DNA from: JBEDUK01 sp040414485
GTDB taxonomy: Bacteria; Actinomycetota; UBA4738
Direction of reading: 5' to 3'
Length of the DNA stretch: 64,000 nt
NCBI GenBank assembly: GCA_040414485.1
Contig: JBEDUK010000010.1
Span: 54,798 to 118,797, forward strand
The notes beneath the pieces were generated by a model. That model saw nothing but the letters and a program-made list of their open reading frames with translations. It was not told the origin of the DNA and did not search any database. The stretch's first letter is position 1, and every line of letters begins with the position of its first letter. The position numbers and the translations under genes were made by a program. Shown here piece by piece: positions 24,008 to 32,298 of this stretch.

Positions 24008-24499
24008 TCAGAAGAACCCGAGGGCGGCCTTCGCCTCCTCGGACATCATCTCCGGCGTCCACGCCGGGCGGAACACCATCTCCGCGTCGAAGCGTTGGAG
24101 CCCCGGCACGTCGGCCAGGAACCGCTGCATCTCCATCTCGATCATCGGCCCGATCGGGCACCCCATGGTGGTGAGCGTGTAGGTGATGTACACCCGATCG
24201 TCGTAGACGTCGATGCCGTACACCAGGCCGAGGTCGACGATGTTGATCCCGAGCTCGGGGTCGACCACGTTCTTCAGCGCCTCCGCGACCCGGTCGCGGA
24301 TCTCGCGCGCCTCCTCGTCCTCGCGCGGGGGGCCCTCCGGCCGTTCCGGCGGCGCCGGCGGCTCCGCGGGCTCGACGTAGCCTCCGGGGACCGGGCCTCC
24401 ATAGGGCCCCGCGCCGGGCTCGTCCGGCCACGCCGCGCCTGTTGCACTCCACGCGGGTGGGACCGGTTCCTCCCACCACGCCTTCGCGTCTTCTCTCAT
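24008..24499 (-). CDS. SufT/MIP18-like (DUF59) Fe-S maturation protein
   Basis: 163 residues. The C-terminal 95 are a DUF59/PaaD/SufT domain (VAEALKNVVDPELGINIVDLGLVYGIDVYDDRVYITYTLTTMGCP) with the conserved Cys in TTMGCPIGP. The first 65 residues are a Pro/Gly/Glu-rich, probably disordered extension not typical of the family. These proteins help deliver Fe-S clusters to targets. ATG 24499 with GGAGG five bases upstream is chosen over GTG 24511, which lies before that ribosome site. Located directly upstream of sufB on the same strand. Confidence 0.88.
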   Translation of the reverse strand: MREDAKAWWEEPVPPAWSATGAAWPDEPGAGPYGGPVPGGYVEPAEPPAPPERPEGPPREDEEAREIRDRVAEALKNVVDPELGINIVDLGLVYGIDVYDDRVYITYTLTTMGCPIGPMIEMEMQRFLADVPGLQRFDAEMVFRPAWTPEMMSEEAKAALGFF

Positions 24500-24567
24500 C
24501 GGTGCCTCCACCAGGTCTCGGGGACCTCGGGCTATCCTACCCAGGACCCGGACTCAGGCAGGTGCTC

Positions 24568-25194
24568 GTGAGGGTGCTCATCGTCGACGACCACCCGGTG
24601 ACTCGCGATGGCCTCCGGTCGGCGCTCTCGCGGGCCCACGACCTGGAGGTTGTCGGCGAGGCCGGCTCCGGTGAGGATGCCGTGACGGCCGCCCAGGCGC
24701 TTCGTCCCGATCTGGTCTTCATGGACGTCCGCATGCCGGGCATCGGAGGCATCGAGGCGACGCGGGCCATCCGCAACGTCCTGCCCGAGACCAAGGTGAT
24801 CCTCTTCACCGTGGACGAATCGCGCGCGGCCATCGCCGAGGCGATCCAGGCGGGCGTCTCGGGCTACCTTCTGAAGGACGTCTCCAGCGAGGACCTCCAC
24901 CGCGCGGCCCGCATGGCGCTCGAGGGCAAGGCCGTGATCCACCCCGCGCTCATGAAGGCGTTCCTGGACGAGGTTCGATTCCTCCCGAAGGACGGCTCAT
25001 CTCCCCTGTCTCCGCGCGAGGTCCAGATCCTGCAGCACATCGCGAGCGGGTCGTCGACGAAGCAGGTCGCCAGGGATCTCGGGATCTCGGCGCACACCGT
25101 CAAGACGCACCTCGAACGGATCTTCGACAAGCTCGGGGCGAACGACCGCGCGCAGGCGGTCGCCATCGCCCTGCGGATGGGCGTGGTGCAGTAG
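24568..25194 (+). CDS. NarL/FixJ-type response regulator (orphan)
   Basis: 208 residues: a receiver domain (1-120) with the phosphoacceptor Asp53 (VFMDVRMPG) and switch Lys (GYLLKDVS), and a LuxR-type HTH (about 145-205: LSPREVQILQHIASGSSTKQVARDLGISAHTVKTHLERIFDKLGA). No histidine kinase is adjacent. GTG 24568 gives the family N-terminus MRVLIVDDHP; GTG 24562 is two codons longer. Divergent from the sufT-like gene and convergent with the btu operon. Confidence 0.9.
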   Translation: MRVLIVDDHPVTRDGLRSALSRAHDLEVVGEAGSGEDAVTAAQALRPDLVFMDVRMPGIGGIEATRAIRNVLPETKVILFTVDESRAAIAEAIQAGVSGYLLKDVSSEDLHRAARMALEGKAVIHPALMKAFLDEVRFLPKDGSSPLSPREVQILQHIASGSSTKQVARDLGISAHTVKTHLERIFDKLGANDRAQAVAIALRMGVVQ

Positions 25195-25232
25195 CCCCGG
25201 GCTCACTCGAAGCGCGGCCTTCGACTCCCGGT

Positions 25233-26531
25233 TCAGCCCGCTGCCTCGGAGCGACGATGATCCCTGGTCACGGCCTCGAGCGCGTCCGCATCGGTCGCAA
25301 CCACCGTGGCGTTCGCGGCGAGGTCCGTCCAGAGCGCCGTGGCCTCGCCACCCGTGAAATCGCGACCTTCGATCGGCGAGCCCTGGACAAGGTACGCGAG
25401 GTGGCCGGCGCGGGCGGCGTCCAGGGCGAGGCGGAGGTTCGCCACGTTGCCGGCACCGAACGGTGGGTCGCACACCACGATCGCCCAGGCATCGGCCATC
25501 AGGCCCGCTGCCTCGCGCGCCGCGGCGTCGTCGATCGGAGCGAACGCCGGGACGCTCACCCGCCGCAGATCGAGACGCGCGGCGACGTCCTCATCGGTGT
25601 CGGTCCCGTGAAGCACCCCCACGGTCACCTCGAAGCCGCGTTCGGCCAGGCCTCGCATCAGCGCCGCGCCGGATCCCGCGCCTCCCACCACGTGCACCCG
25701 GGCGCGCGAGGTTGCCTCCGCCTCCGACGCAGCGGCGAACGTCACCGTCGGCCTGCCCGTCCGGGGGGCGCGCGTCACATCGGCGTCCACGCCGTACAGG
25801 CGCCGGATCAGGCCGGTTTCGATGACCTCGCCCGGCGAGCCGGACGCCAAGACGCGGCCGCGGTCCATCGCATGGATGCGATCACAGAAGGCGGAGGCCA
25901 GGTTGAGATCGTGGAACACGGTCAGCACCGCGGCTCCGTCGCGGTGGGCGAGGCGGCGCGCGACCGCCATGGCATCCAGCATGTGGCCGGGATCGAGGTG
26001 AGTCGTCGGCTCGTCCAGGATGAGCACGCGCGTGGACTGGGCAAGCGCCTGGGCCAGCACGACCCGCTGACGCTCGCCCCCGGAAAGCTCGTCCGTCGGC
26101 CGGTCCGCCAGGTGCTGGACGTTCGCCGCCGCCATCGCGCTGCGGGCGATGGCCCAATCGTCCGGCCCGCCGGAGCTCCATGCCGAAAGGAAGGGCGAGC
26201 GACCCATGAGCACCACTTCGAACACCGTGAACGAGAACGCCGGCGTGAACTCCTGCGGGACGACCGCCGCAAGCCGGGCCGCCGTCCGGCTGGGCACCGC
26301 GTACGGATCCATGCCTCCGACCAGGACCTGGCCGGCCGTGGGGCGCAGCCCCCGGGAGGCCACACGCACCAGCGTGGTCTTCCCCGAGCCGTTCGGCCCG
26401 ATGAGGCCTACGATCTCGCCGGGGCGAACCTCGAGCGACACCTCGTGGAGCACCGCTCGCGCTCCGTACCCGGCGGTGACCGACCGCAGCTCGAGCCCTT
26501 CGTCCGTGGCTGCGGCTCGCACGGCGGTCAT
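25233..26531 (-). CDS. btuD: Cobalamin-type ABC transporter ATPase with C-terminal extra domain
   Basis: 432 residues, versus about 260 for an ordinary BtuD/FecE ATPase. Residues 1-260 hold Walker A (GPNGSGKTT), the signature LSGGERQRV, Walker B (RVLILDEPTTHLD) and the H-loop (VFHDLN). Residues about 262-432 form a separate alpha/beta domain beginning RVHVVGGAGSGAALMRGLAERGFEVTVGVL, with a Rossmann-like glycine turn, found fused to some cobalamin/iron ABC ATPases; its role is unknown. Overlaps btuC by four bases. The cobalamin riboswitch at the operon start supports corrinoid import. Confidence 0.88.
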   Translation of the reverse strand: MTAVRAAATDEGLELRSVTAGYGARAVLHEVSLEVRPGEIVGLIGPNGSGKTTLVRVASRGLRPTAGQVLVGGMDPYAVPSRTAARLAAVVPQEFTPAFSFTVFEVVLMGRSPFLSAWSSGGPDDWAIARSAMAAANVQHLADRPTDELSGGERQRVVLAQALAQSTRVLILDEPTTHLDPGHMLDAMAVARRLAHRDGAAVLTVFHDLNLASAFCDRIHAMDRGRVLASGSPGEVIETGLIRRLYGVDADVTRAPRTGRPTVTFAAASEAEATSRARVHVVGGAGSGAALMRGLAERGFEVTVGVLHGTDTDEDVAARLDLRRVSVPAFAPIDDAAAREAAGLMADAWAIVVCDPPFGAGNVANLRLALDAARAGHLAYLVQGSPIEGRDFTGGEATALWTDLAANATVVATDADALEAVTRDHRRSEAAG

Positions 26532-27556
26532 GCGCGGGCGCCGGCGCGACGGCGTTCGCGCCGCAGGAGATAGATGAAGAACGGCCCGCCGAGCAGCGCC
26601 GTCACCGCCCCCACGGGGATCTCCTCCGGCGACACGACGGTTCGCGCCACCAGGTCGGCCAGGACCATGAAGGTCGCCCCGCCGAGGATCGACGCCGGCA
26701 GAAGGCGCCGGTGGTCCGGTCCGACGATCCGGCGCATGATGTGGGGCGTCATCAGGCCGACGAACCCGATCAGGCCGGCCACCGACACCGCCGCCGCCGC
26801 AAGCAGCGATCCCGACGCGAGCAGGAGCCGCTTGAAGCCTTCGATGTCGAGCCCGAGCTGCCCCGCCCGCTCCTCACCCAGCGCCATCAGGTTCAGGTTC
26901 GCCACGGAAAGCGCCACCACGACCACGCCGGCCGCGATGGGAATGCCCGCCTCGCCGACCTGCTGCCACGACGCCGCCCCGAGCCCGCCCAGGAGCCAGA
27001 AGTAGATCGAACGCACCTCTTGGCCCGACATCGCCATGACGAGCGTGATCACCGAGGAGATCACCGCGGCCACGGCGATGCCGGCCAGGAGCAGCGTTCC
27101 GACCTGCACGGCCGGTCCGATCCGGGCCAGCCGGTAGACGAGCAGGGCCGTCAGCAACGCGCCCGCGAACGCGGCCGCCGCCGTCGCGGAACCACCCAGC
27201 GCGGCGCCCCACCCCGCCAGGATCACCGCGATCGCGCCCAGCGCGGCGCCCGAGGACACACCGATGATGGCGGGGTCCGCCATCGGGTTGCTGAACAGCG
27301 TCTGGAAGACCGCGCCGGCGACCGCCAGCCCGGCGCCCACGATCGCGGCGAGCAGCACCCTCGGCAGGCGCAATTGCAACAGGATGACCTGGTCGGTCAG
27401 GGGCACACCCGCCGGGCGGCCCGTGAGATGGGCCTTCCAGAGCAGGAGCCGGACCACGTTCCAGGGCGCGATCCACACCGAGCCGAGCCCGACGGCAAGG
27501 ATCACCACCAGGACGAACACGGCCGCGATCAGGGGCAGCCGGCCCCGTTTCGTCAC
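26528..27556 (-). CDS. btuC: FecCD/BtuC-type ABC permease for cobalamin
   Basis: 342-residue, about ten-TM permease of the iron-siderophore/B12 class. Landmarks: LRLPRVLLAAIVGAGLAVAGAVFQTLFSNPMADPAIIGVSSGAALGA, the family signature near residues 70-115, then SIYFWLLGGL and FVGLMTPHIMRRIVGPDHR, the coupling region that contacts the ATPase. The start is GTG 27556, which overlaps the btuF stop (GTGA); a longer open frame upstream is the opposite reading of the btuF gene and is rejected. Operon order btuF-btuC-btuD. Confidence 0.92.
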   Translation of the reverse strand: MTKRGRLPLIAAVFVLVVILAVGLGSVWIAPWNVVRLLLWKAHLTGRPAGVPLTDQVILLQLRLPRVLLAAIVGAGLAVAGAVFQTLFSNPMADPAIIGVSSGAALGAIAVILAGWGAALGGSATAAAAFAGALLTALLVYRLARIGPAVQVGTLLLAGIAVAAVISSVITLVMAMSGQEVRSIYFWLLGGLGAASWQQVGEAGIPIAAGVVVVALSVANLNLMALGEERAGQLGLDIEGFKRLLLASGSLLAAAAVSVAGLIGFVGLMTPHIMRRIVGPDHRRLLPASILGGATFMVLADLVARTVVSPEEIPVGAVTALLGGPFFIYLLRRERRRAGARA

Positions 27557-28581
27557 GAACCCTGGAACGCGTCGGGATGGAGTGCCCTCGCCAGCGCCTC
27601 CAGGCCATCCACGATGCGCGGACCCGGCCTGGTCACCAGGTCGGAGTCGATCACGATCACGTGCCCTCCCTTCACGGCCGCGAGCGCACCGAAACCGTGC
27701 CGCTTCGCGACCGCCGCCGGCGTCGCGCCTGACAGCGAGTCGAGCAGGTACACGTTCGGGTTCTCGCTGACCAGGCGCTCCAGGGACCAGGTCGGATAGG
27801 GCGCCTTCGCTCCCGTCGTCACCGGGTCGCATCCGGCGCGCTGCAGCAGGTCGAAGACGAACGTGTTCGGCCCGACCGTGGTGAGCGGCGGGTAGTAGAC
27901 CTCGTAGAAGCAGGACACCTTCGGTTCGGCGCTCACCTTCGACTGGATCTCCGCCGCCTTCGCCCGCATCGAGGCGACCAGTTGATCGGCCGCAGGCTCG
28001 GCGCCCGTGATCGTGCCGACGGTCTGGATGTCGTGGAGCAGGTCGTCGAATCCGGTCGCGTTGATCGTGAACACCTTGATCCCCAGCGCGCGCAGCCGGG
28101 CCTTCCAGGTGTCGCCTCCGGACGTGGTGAGCATCAGATCCGGGTGCAGGGCGACCACCTTCTCGATGTTCGGGTCGACCCCGAAGTTCCCCGCGCCGCC
28201 CACGGACGCGATCGACTTTGCCTGCGGGGGGTAGTTGTCGTATGAACCCGACACGCCGACGACCCGGCTCCCGAGGCCGAGCGCGAACAGGATCTCGGTG
28301 TTGGCCGGCGCGAAGGTCACCACCCGCTGCGGCGCGGACGGGAACGTGACGCTCACCCCTTCGTCGTCGCTGAGCGTGAGCGGGAACGCGGCCCGCGTCG
28401 CGGACGCCGCCGGCGACGTTCCACCTGCCGGTGCGGCCGTGGCGGAACCTGAGCCGGGGGGCGAACCGGGCGAGGCCGAACCGCCGCACGCCGCAAGCGC
28501 CAGCCCAGCGAACAGGACGAACGCCAGGCTCGGAACGAAGGCGGCGACGCGGATGCGTCCCGCCGGGTGCATCCTCTGCAC
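27553..28581 (-). CDS. btuF: Cobalamin-binding lipoprotein (BtuF-like) of the ABC transporter
   Basis: 342-residue extracellular substrate-binding protein. Lipoprotein signal peptide with the lipobox LALAAC (Cys at about residue 32), a low-complexity Ser/Ala/Pro tether (33-63), then a BtuF/FhuD-type fold: RVVTFAPANTEILFALGLGSRVVGVSGSYDNYPPQAKS and IEKVVALHPDLML. GTG 28581 is chosen since GAGGAGG lies just before it; ATG 28572 lacks proper spacing. First gene downstream of the cobalamin riboswitch. Confidence 0.92.
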   Translation of the reverse strand: MQRMHPAGRIRVAAFVPSLAFVLFAGLALAACGGSASPGSPPGSGSATAAPAGGTSPAASATRAAFPLTLSDDEGVSVTFPSAPQRVVTFAPANTEILFALGLGSRVVGVSGSYDNYPPQAKSIASVGGAGNFGVDPNIEKVVALHPDLMLTTSGGDTWKARLRALGIKVFTINATGFDDLLHDIQTVGTITGAEPAADQLVASMRAKAAEIQSKVSAEPKVSCFYEVYYPPLTTVGPNTFVFDLLQRAGCDPVTTGAKAPYPTWSLERLVSENPNVYLLDSLSGATPAAVAKRHGFGALAAVKGGHVIVIDSDLVTRPGPRIVDGLEALARALHPDAFQGS

Positions 28582-28620
28582 GAGGCCCTCCTCTCATGCG
28601 CGAAGAGCGCAGGCCGTGTT

Positions 28621-28644
28621 CGGCGCGGGGCGATCCCCGCGCCG
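28621..28644 (-). promoter_or_regulatory. Hairpin in the btu leader, possible riboswitch expression platform
   Basis: A perfect 10-bp stem (CGGCGCGGGG with CCCCGCGCCG) and a CGAT loop, between the riboswitch core and the btuF ribosome site. No T tract follows, so it could be a GC-rich terminator or a switch element that competes with the aptamer or hides the translation start. The choice cannot be made from sequence by eye. Confidence 0.5.
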
Positions 28645-28649
28645 CGCTC

Positions 28650-28880
28650 GTCCTCGAGGCAGGTCTCCTGACTTCCGGATCCCGCGACCGGCGCCGCCCG
28701 CCTCCGCGGGGACGTTCGCCGGTCGCTGCGCTCCCCCGAGCCTTCCCGGGCCCTATGGCCCAGTGGCGTGCACGGGTTCGCTCCCCGGTCACAGTGGCGC
28801 GACCGTGCCGGATTCCCACCGGCTTCCCTCTTCGGGCTCCGCGCGCCATACGCGCGCCGAGCCAACCTCAAGGCGGGTTC
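28650..28880 (-). promoter_or_regulatory. Cobalamin (adenosylcobalamin) riboswitch
   Basis: On the minus strand the leader of btuF carries the conserved core elements: GAAGCCGGTGGGAATCCGGC near 28809-28828, GCGCCACTGT near 28793-28802, and the 3' B12-box region AAGTCAGGAGACCTGCC at 28658-28674. The order and spacing fit the class I cobalamin aptamer. High cobalamin should reduce expression of btuFCD. Boundaries are approximate. This element accounts for most of the long gap 28582-28982. Confidence 0.95.
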
Positions 28881-28982
28881 GCGCGTATCCTACTCATTGG
28901 GACCTGGCGCGATGCGGCCGGTGCCTGCCCGGGTGGAACTCGACGGGCGCGCTGCGTACACTTCGCTTCGGGGAGGACTGGG

Positions 28983-29729
28983 GTGCTTGGCCGGACGACG
29001 ACCGCCATGCTGCTCGCTGCCGCGTTGTCGGCGTGCGCTCCGGCCGGTCGCCCGCAGGTCGCGCCTCCGGAGACGTCCATGGGGGGAGCCGCGGCCGTCG
29101 ACGTTCTGCAGATGCGCCCGGTCGACCTTCCGAGCAGCCCTGCACCTCTGATCGAGGTCCAGCTCGGCGGCGTCCACGCGATCGTTCCTAGGGGATGGGT
29201 CGCCCGCGAGCTCCCCGGCCAGTTCGCCCAGGAGGGGTTCGAAGCCTCGCCGCACATCGCCGAATGGGATGACGGACAGAATGCCGTCTCCGGCCTCGAG
29301 GCGTTCTACGTCGACGTCAACAGGGTCGGCATCCCGTCGGACTACTACTACCTCGCCGCGCGCTCGGTGTCGTTCGGTGGCCTCTCCAACGGCAGGCAGT
29401 GCAGCCCGTCGAACCTCGATGTCGTGGCGAACCATCCACCGGACTTCACGGGCAGGCACGACTCACCGAGCGACTTCGTTGCTTCGGCGCGCGGCAGGTG
29501 CGTCGGCGCGAACGGGCACGCCACCCACTGGGCGTACGTGGTGGCCGCTCCGGGCTTCGGTCCCGTGCGCCAACTCGGCATTCCCACCTCGGGTCTCTAC
29601 GTCGTGATGGTGCAGATCGCGGGGCCGCACGCCGATGCGCGCCTCGACGAGATGCTCTCCATGGCACGGTTCGGCGACGCGACCGTTCCGCAGCTGGTTC
29701 GCGCCGCCGGACAGGAGCAGCACCATTAG
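28983..29729 (+). CDS. Predicted lipoprotein of unknown function
   Basis: 248 residues from GTG 28983 (GGGGAGGA six bases upstream). A short signal peptide ends in the lipobox ALSAC (Cys18), so the protein is lipid-anchored outside the membrane. The mature part is mixed alpha/beta, with HAIVPRGWVARELP and a C-terminal GPHADARLDEMLSMARFG that resembles a ligand-binding or PsbP-like fold only loosely. No function assigned. Its stop overlaps the next gene's ATT. Confidence 0.7.
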   Translation: MLGRTTTAMLLAAALSACAPAGRPQVAPPETSMGGAAAVDVLQMRPVDLPSSPAPLIEVQLGGVHAIVPRGWVARELPGQFAQEGFEASPHIAEWDDGQNAVSGLEAFYVDVNRVGIPSDYYYLAARSVSFGGLSNGRQCSPSNLDVVANHPPDFTGRHDSPSDFVASARGRCVGANGHATHWAYVVAAPGFGPVRQLGIPTSGLYVVMVQIAGPHADARLDEMLSMARFGDATVPQLVRAAGQEQHH

Positions 29730-30909
29730 GCGACCCGCACCCTGGATCATCGTGGCCCTATCGGTCGCCGCCATCCTGGCCCTGACGTCGGCCGGGATCG
29801 CTTCCTGGCGCGGCGTCAGGATCGAACGGTCGGCGCTGGCCGGGACGCAGCCCCACCCGGACCCCACCCCGGCGCCTGGAGGCGGCGCCGCGCCGTCTCC
29901 CTCGACCATCGGCCTGCCGGCGTCCTCACCGCCGCGCACCGCCCCTGCTTCGGTCCCGACACCGGACCCGACCGCCGACCCGAGCCACCGCGCACTTCCG
30001 GCCAACCCGGCCGTGTGGCCGATCGTCCCGAGCATCGACGCGGTCGAACAGGCGCGGCTCCGGGACGTCTACCTGAACGGGCAGGCCATGGGCAACCGAA
30101 GCGACGTGTTCGTCAAGGCGGGCGACAGCATCACGGCGACGGACCTGTTCCTGTCGGAGGTCGGGTGCGGCGCCGTGGGTCTCGCCGGCCACATCGACGT
30201 GCTCCACGCGATCGATGTCTTCTCGAAGGTGCGGTTCCCTCCCGAGGACACGACCGCCTGGTGCGGCATCGCGAACTCGTTCACCCGCACCAGCGTCGCC
30301 GCCGTTCAGGGATGGACCGCGGCGGATGCGTTGCAGCCGTTCTCGGGCAGTCCGCCGGATCGTTCGTGCGCCGACGCGCCGTTCGATGCTCCGCTCCCCT
30401 GCGAGATCCACCTGCTCCACCCGAGCGTGGCGCTGATCATGTTCGGGACCAACGACACCGAGCACTCCGGTGATCCGACCTCGTTCGTTCAGAGCCTCCA
30501 CGCGATCGTCCAGGTCTGCCTGGCGGCGGGCGTCATCCCGGTGCTGTCCACGATCCCGCCCCGCCCAAGCGACTCGCTCATGGACGAGCGCGTCGATCGC
30601 TTCAACCAGGCCATCGTCCGTGTCGCGGCCGCGGAACAGGTGCCGCTCGTGAACTACTGGCGCGCGCTGGTGCAGGGGCACCTCGTGAACGAGGGCATCA
30701 GCGGCGACGGCGTGCACCCGAACGTGTACGGTGGCTGCTCGCCGCACTGCGAGTCCACGGACTTCACCGCGGCGGGGCTGCGGTACGGCTTCAACATGCG
30801 GAACCTGGTGTCGCTGGAGGCGCTGGAGAAGGTGCTCACCGTGGTGATCGAAGACGGACGAGCCGACGCCGGTCCGGGCGGCAGGGCGAGCCCTTCGGCC
30901 ACGTCGTGA
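29725..30909 (+). CDS. Membrane-anchored SGNH/GDSL-type hydrolase, apparent ATT start
   Basis: About 394 residues: TM anchor (RRPAPWIIVALSVAAILALTSAGIASW), Pro/Ser/Thr-rich linker to about residue 95, then an SGNH-type domain with block I VFVKAGDSITATDLFL, block III LIMFGTNDTEHSGD and block V GDGVHPNVYGG. Esterase or acyl-hydrolase activity outside the cell is expected. Start choice: ATG 29635 overlaps the previous gene by 95 bases; GTG 29752 removes the basic residues before the TM; ATT 29725 has AGGAG seven bases upstream and keeps the RR-TM topology. I favour ATT but the start needs proof. Confidence 0.7.
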   Translation: MRRPAPWIIVALSVAAILALTSAGIASWRGVRIERSALAGTQPHPDPTPAPGGGAAPSPSTIGLPASSPPRTAPASVPTPDPTADPSHRALPANPAVWPIVPSIDAVEQARLRDVYLNGQAMGNRSDVFVKAGDSITATDLFLSEVGCGAVGLAGHIDVLHAIDVFSKVRFPPEDTTAWCGIANSFTRTSVAAVQGWTAADALQPFSGSPPDRSCADAPFDAPLPCEIHLLHPSVALIMFGTNDTEHSGDPTSFVQSLHAIVQVCLAAGVIPVLSTIPPRPSDSLMDERVDRFNQAIVRVAAAEQVPLVNYWRALVQGHLVNEGISGDGVHPNVYGGCSPHCESTDFTAAGLRYGFNMRNLVSLEALEKVLTVVIEDGRADAGPGGRASPSATS

Positions 30910-30916
30910 TGCCGTC

Positions 30917-32257
30917 ATGACGACGCGTGACGAACTCGAGGCCGCGGTCCGTGGATTGATGCCCGATCTGCGCGCCGACCTGGAGTCGCTCGTGCGGATC
31001 CCTTCGGTGAGCGCGGCAGGGTTCGACCCCGCGCCGGTCAGGGCCTCGGCGGAGGCGACGCGCGCGATCCTCGAGGCGTCCGGGATGGAGGCGCGCCTCC
31101 TGGAACCCTCCGGCCCGGGGCATCCCGCCGTGCTCGGGCGGATTCCGGCGCCGGCCGGCGCGCCGACCGTCCTGCTCTACGCGCATCACGATGTGCAGCC
31201 GCCGGGATCATCCGATCTCTGGTCATCACCGCCGTTCGAGCCGACCGAGCGCGACGGACGCCTCTACGGGCGCGGCGCCGCGGACGACAAGGCCGGCGTG
31301 GTCGTCCACGCCGCCGCCGTCCGCGCATGGCGCGGCCGCCCCCCGGTCGGCGTCGTCGTCTTCGTGGAGGGCGAGGAAGAGGCCGGCTCGGAAAGCCTGC
31401 CGGCATTCCTGGAGACCTATCGGGACGAGCTACGCGCCGACGCGGTCGTCCTGGCGGACGTGGCGAACTGGCGGACGGGGCAACCGTCGCTCACCACGTC
31501 GCTTCGAGGGCTAGCCGCCTGTGTGGTCGAGGTTCGAACCCTCCATCACGCCGTCCACAGCGGCATGTACGGAGGCCCGTTCCCGGACGCGATCACCTGC
31601 CTGGCGCGGCTGATCGCCACGCTCCACGACGAGCGCGGGAGAGTGGCGGTGGACGGCCTTCATGCGCAGGACGCCGACCCGCTCGATCTCACCGAGGAGG
31701 AGCTTCGGCGCGACGCCGGCGCGGTGGACTCGCTGCGGCTCGCGGGCGAGGGCGCGCTGACATCCAGGCTCTGGACGAAGCCGGCCATCGCCGTGCTCGC
31801 GCTCGACGCGCCCTCGATCGCGGATGTCTCGAACCAGATCGTCCCCGCGGCGCGGGCGGCGGTGAGCCTTCGGGTCGCTCCCGGGCAGGATGCCGAAGCA
31901 GCGCTGGCCGCGCTGGTCGATCATCTCGAGTCCAACGCGCCCTGGGGTGCGCAGGTGACGGTCAGTCCCCTGCACACCGGGCAGCCGTTCCGCGTGAACA
32001 GCACCGGTCCCGCGTACGACGCCATCCGCCGTGCCTTCGCCGATGCCTACGGAGTTCCGTCACTCGACGTCGGCTCCGGTGGGTCGATCCCGTTCCTGGC
32101 TTCGTTCGCCGATGCCTATCCGGATGCGGCGCTTCTGCTCCTCGGGGTCGAGGATCCGTCGTCCAACGCCCACTCCGAGAACGAGAGCCTGCACATCGGA
32201 GACTTCGAGAAGGCCTGCCTCGCCGAGGCGCTGTTCCTCGGGTACCTGGCGGGCTGA
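30917..32257 (+). CDS. M20 family metallopeptidase, paralogue of the protein at 20139
   Basis: 446 residues, colinear with the other M20 protein throughout (for example ADLESLVRIPSV, VLLYAHHDVQPPG, GRGAADDKAG, EGEEEAGSES, VGSGGSIPF, SNAHSENESLHIGDFEKACLAEALFL). All metal and catalytic residues of the family are present. ATG 30917 is seven bases after the previous stop. Probably hydrolyses small peptides in the cytosol. Having two paralogues 10 kb apart suggests an old duplication. Confidence 0.88.
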   Translation: MTTRDELEAAVRGLMPDLRADLESLVRIPSVSAAGFDPAPVRASAEATRAILEASGMEARLLEPSGPGHPAVLGRIPAPAGAPTVLLYAHHDVQPPGSSDLWSSPPFEPTERDGRLYGRGAADDKAGVVVHAAAVRAWRGRPPVGVVVFVEGEEEAGSESLPAFLETYRDELRADAVVLADVANWRTGQPSLTTSLRGLAACVVEVRTLHHAVHSGMYGGPFPDAITCLARLIATLHDERGRVAVDGLHAQDADPLDLTEEELRRDAGAVDSLRLAGEGALTSRLWTKPAIAVLALDAPSIADVSNQIVPAARAAVSLRVAPGQDAEAALAALVDHLESNAPWGAQVTVSPLHTGQPFRVNSTGPAYDAIRRAFADAYGVPSLDVGSGGSIPFLASFADAYPDAALLLLGVEDPSSNAHSENESLHIGDFEKACLAEALFLGYLAG

Positions 32258-32298
32258 GCCGGGCCTCGCTGGTGGGCCCAAGAGAAGGGACGGCGGAC

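Noticed and set aside
28582..28982. A tRNA or small RNA gene in the longest gap
   Set aside because: The gap is explained by the cobalamin riboswitch; no cloverleaf with a TTC loop was found.
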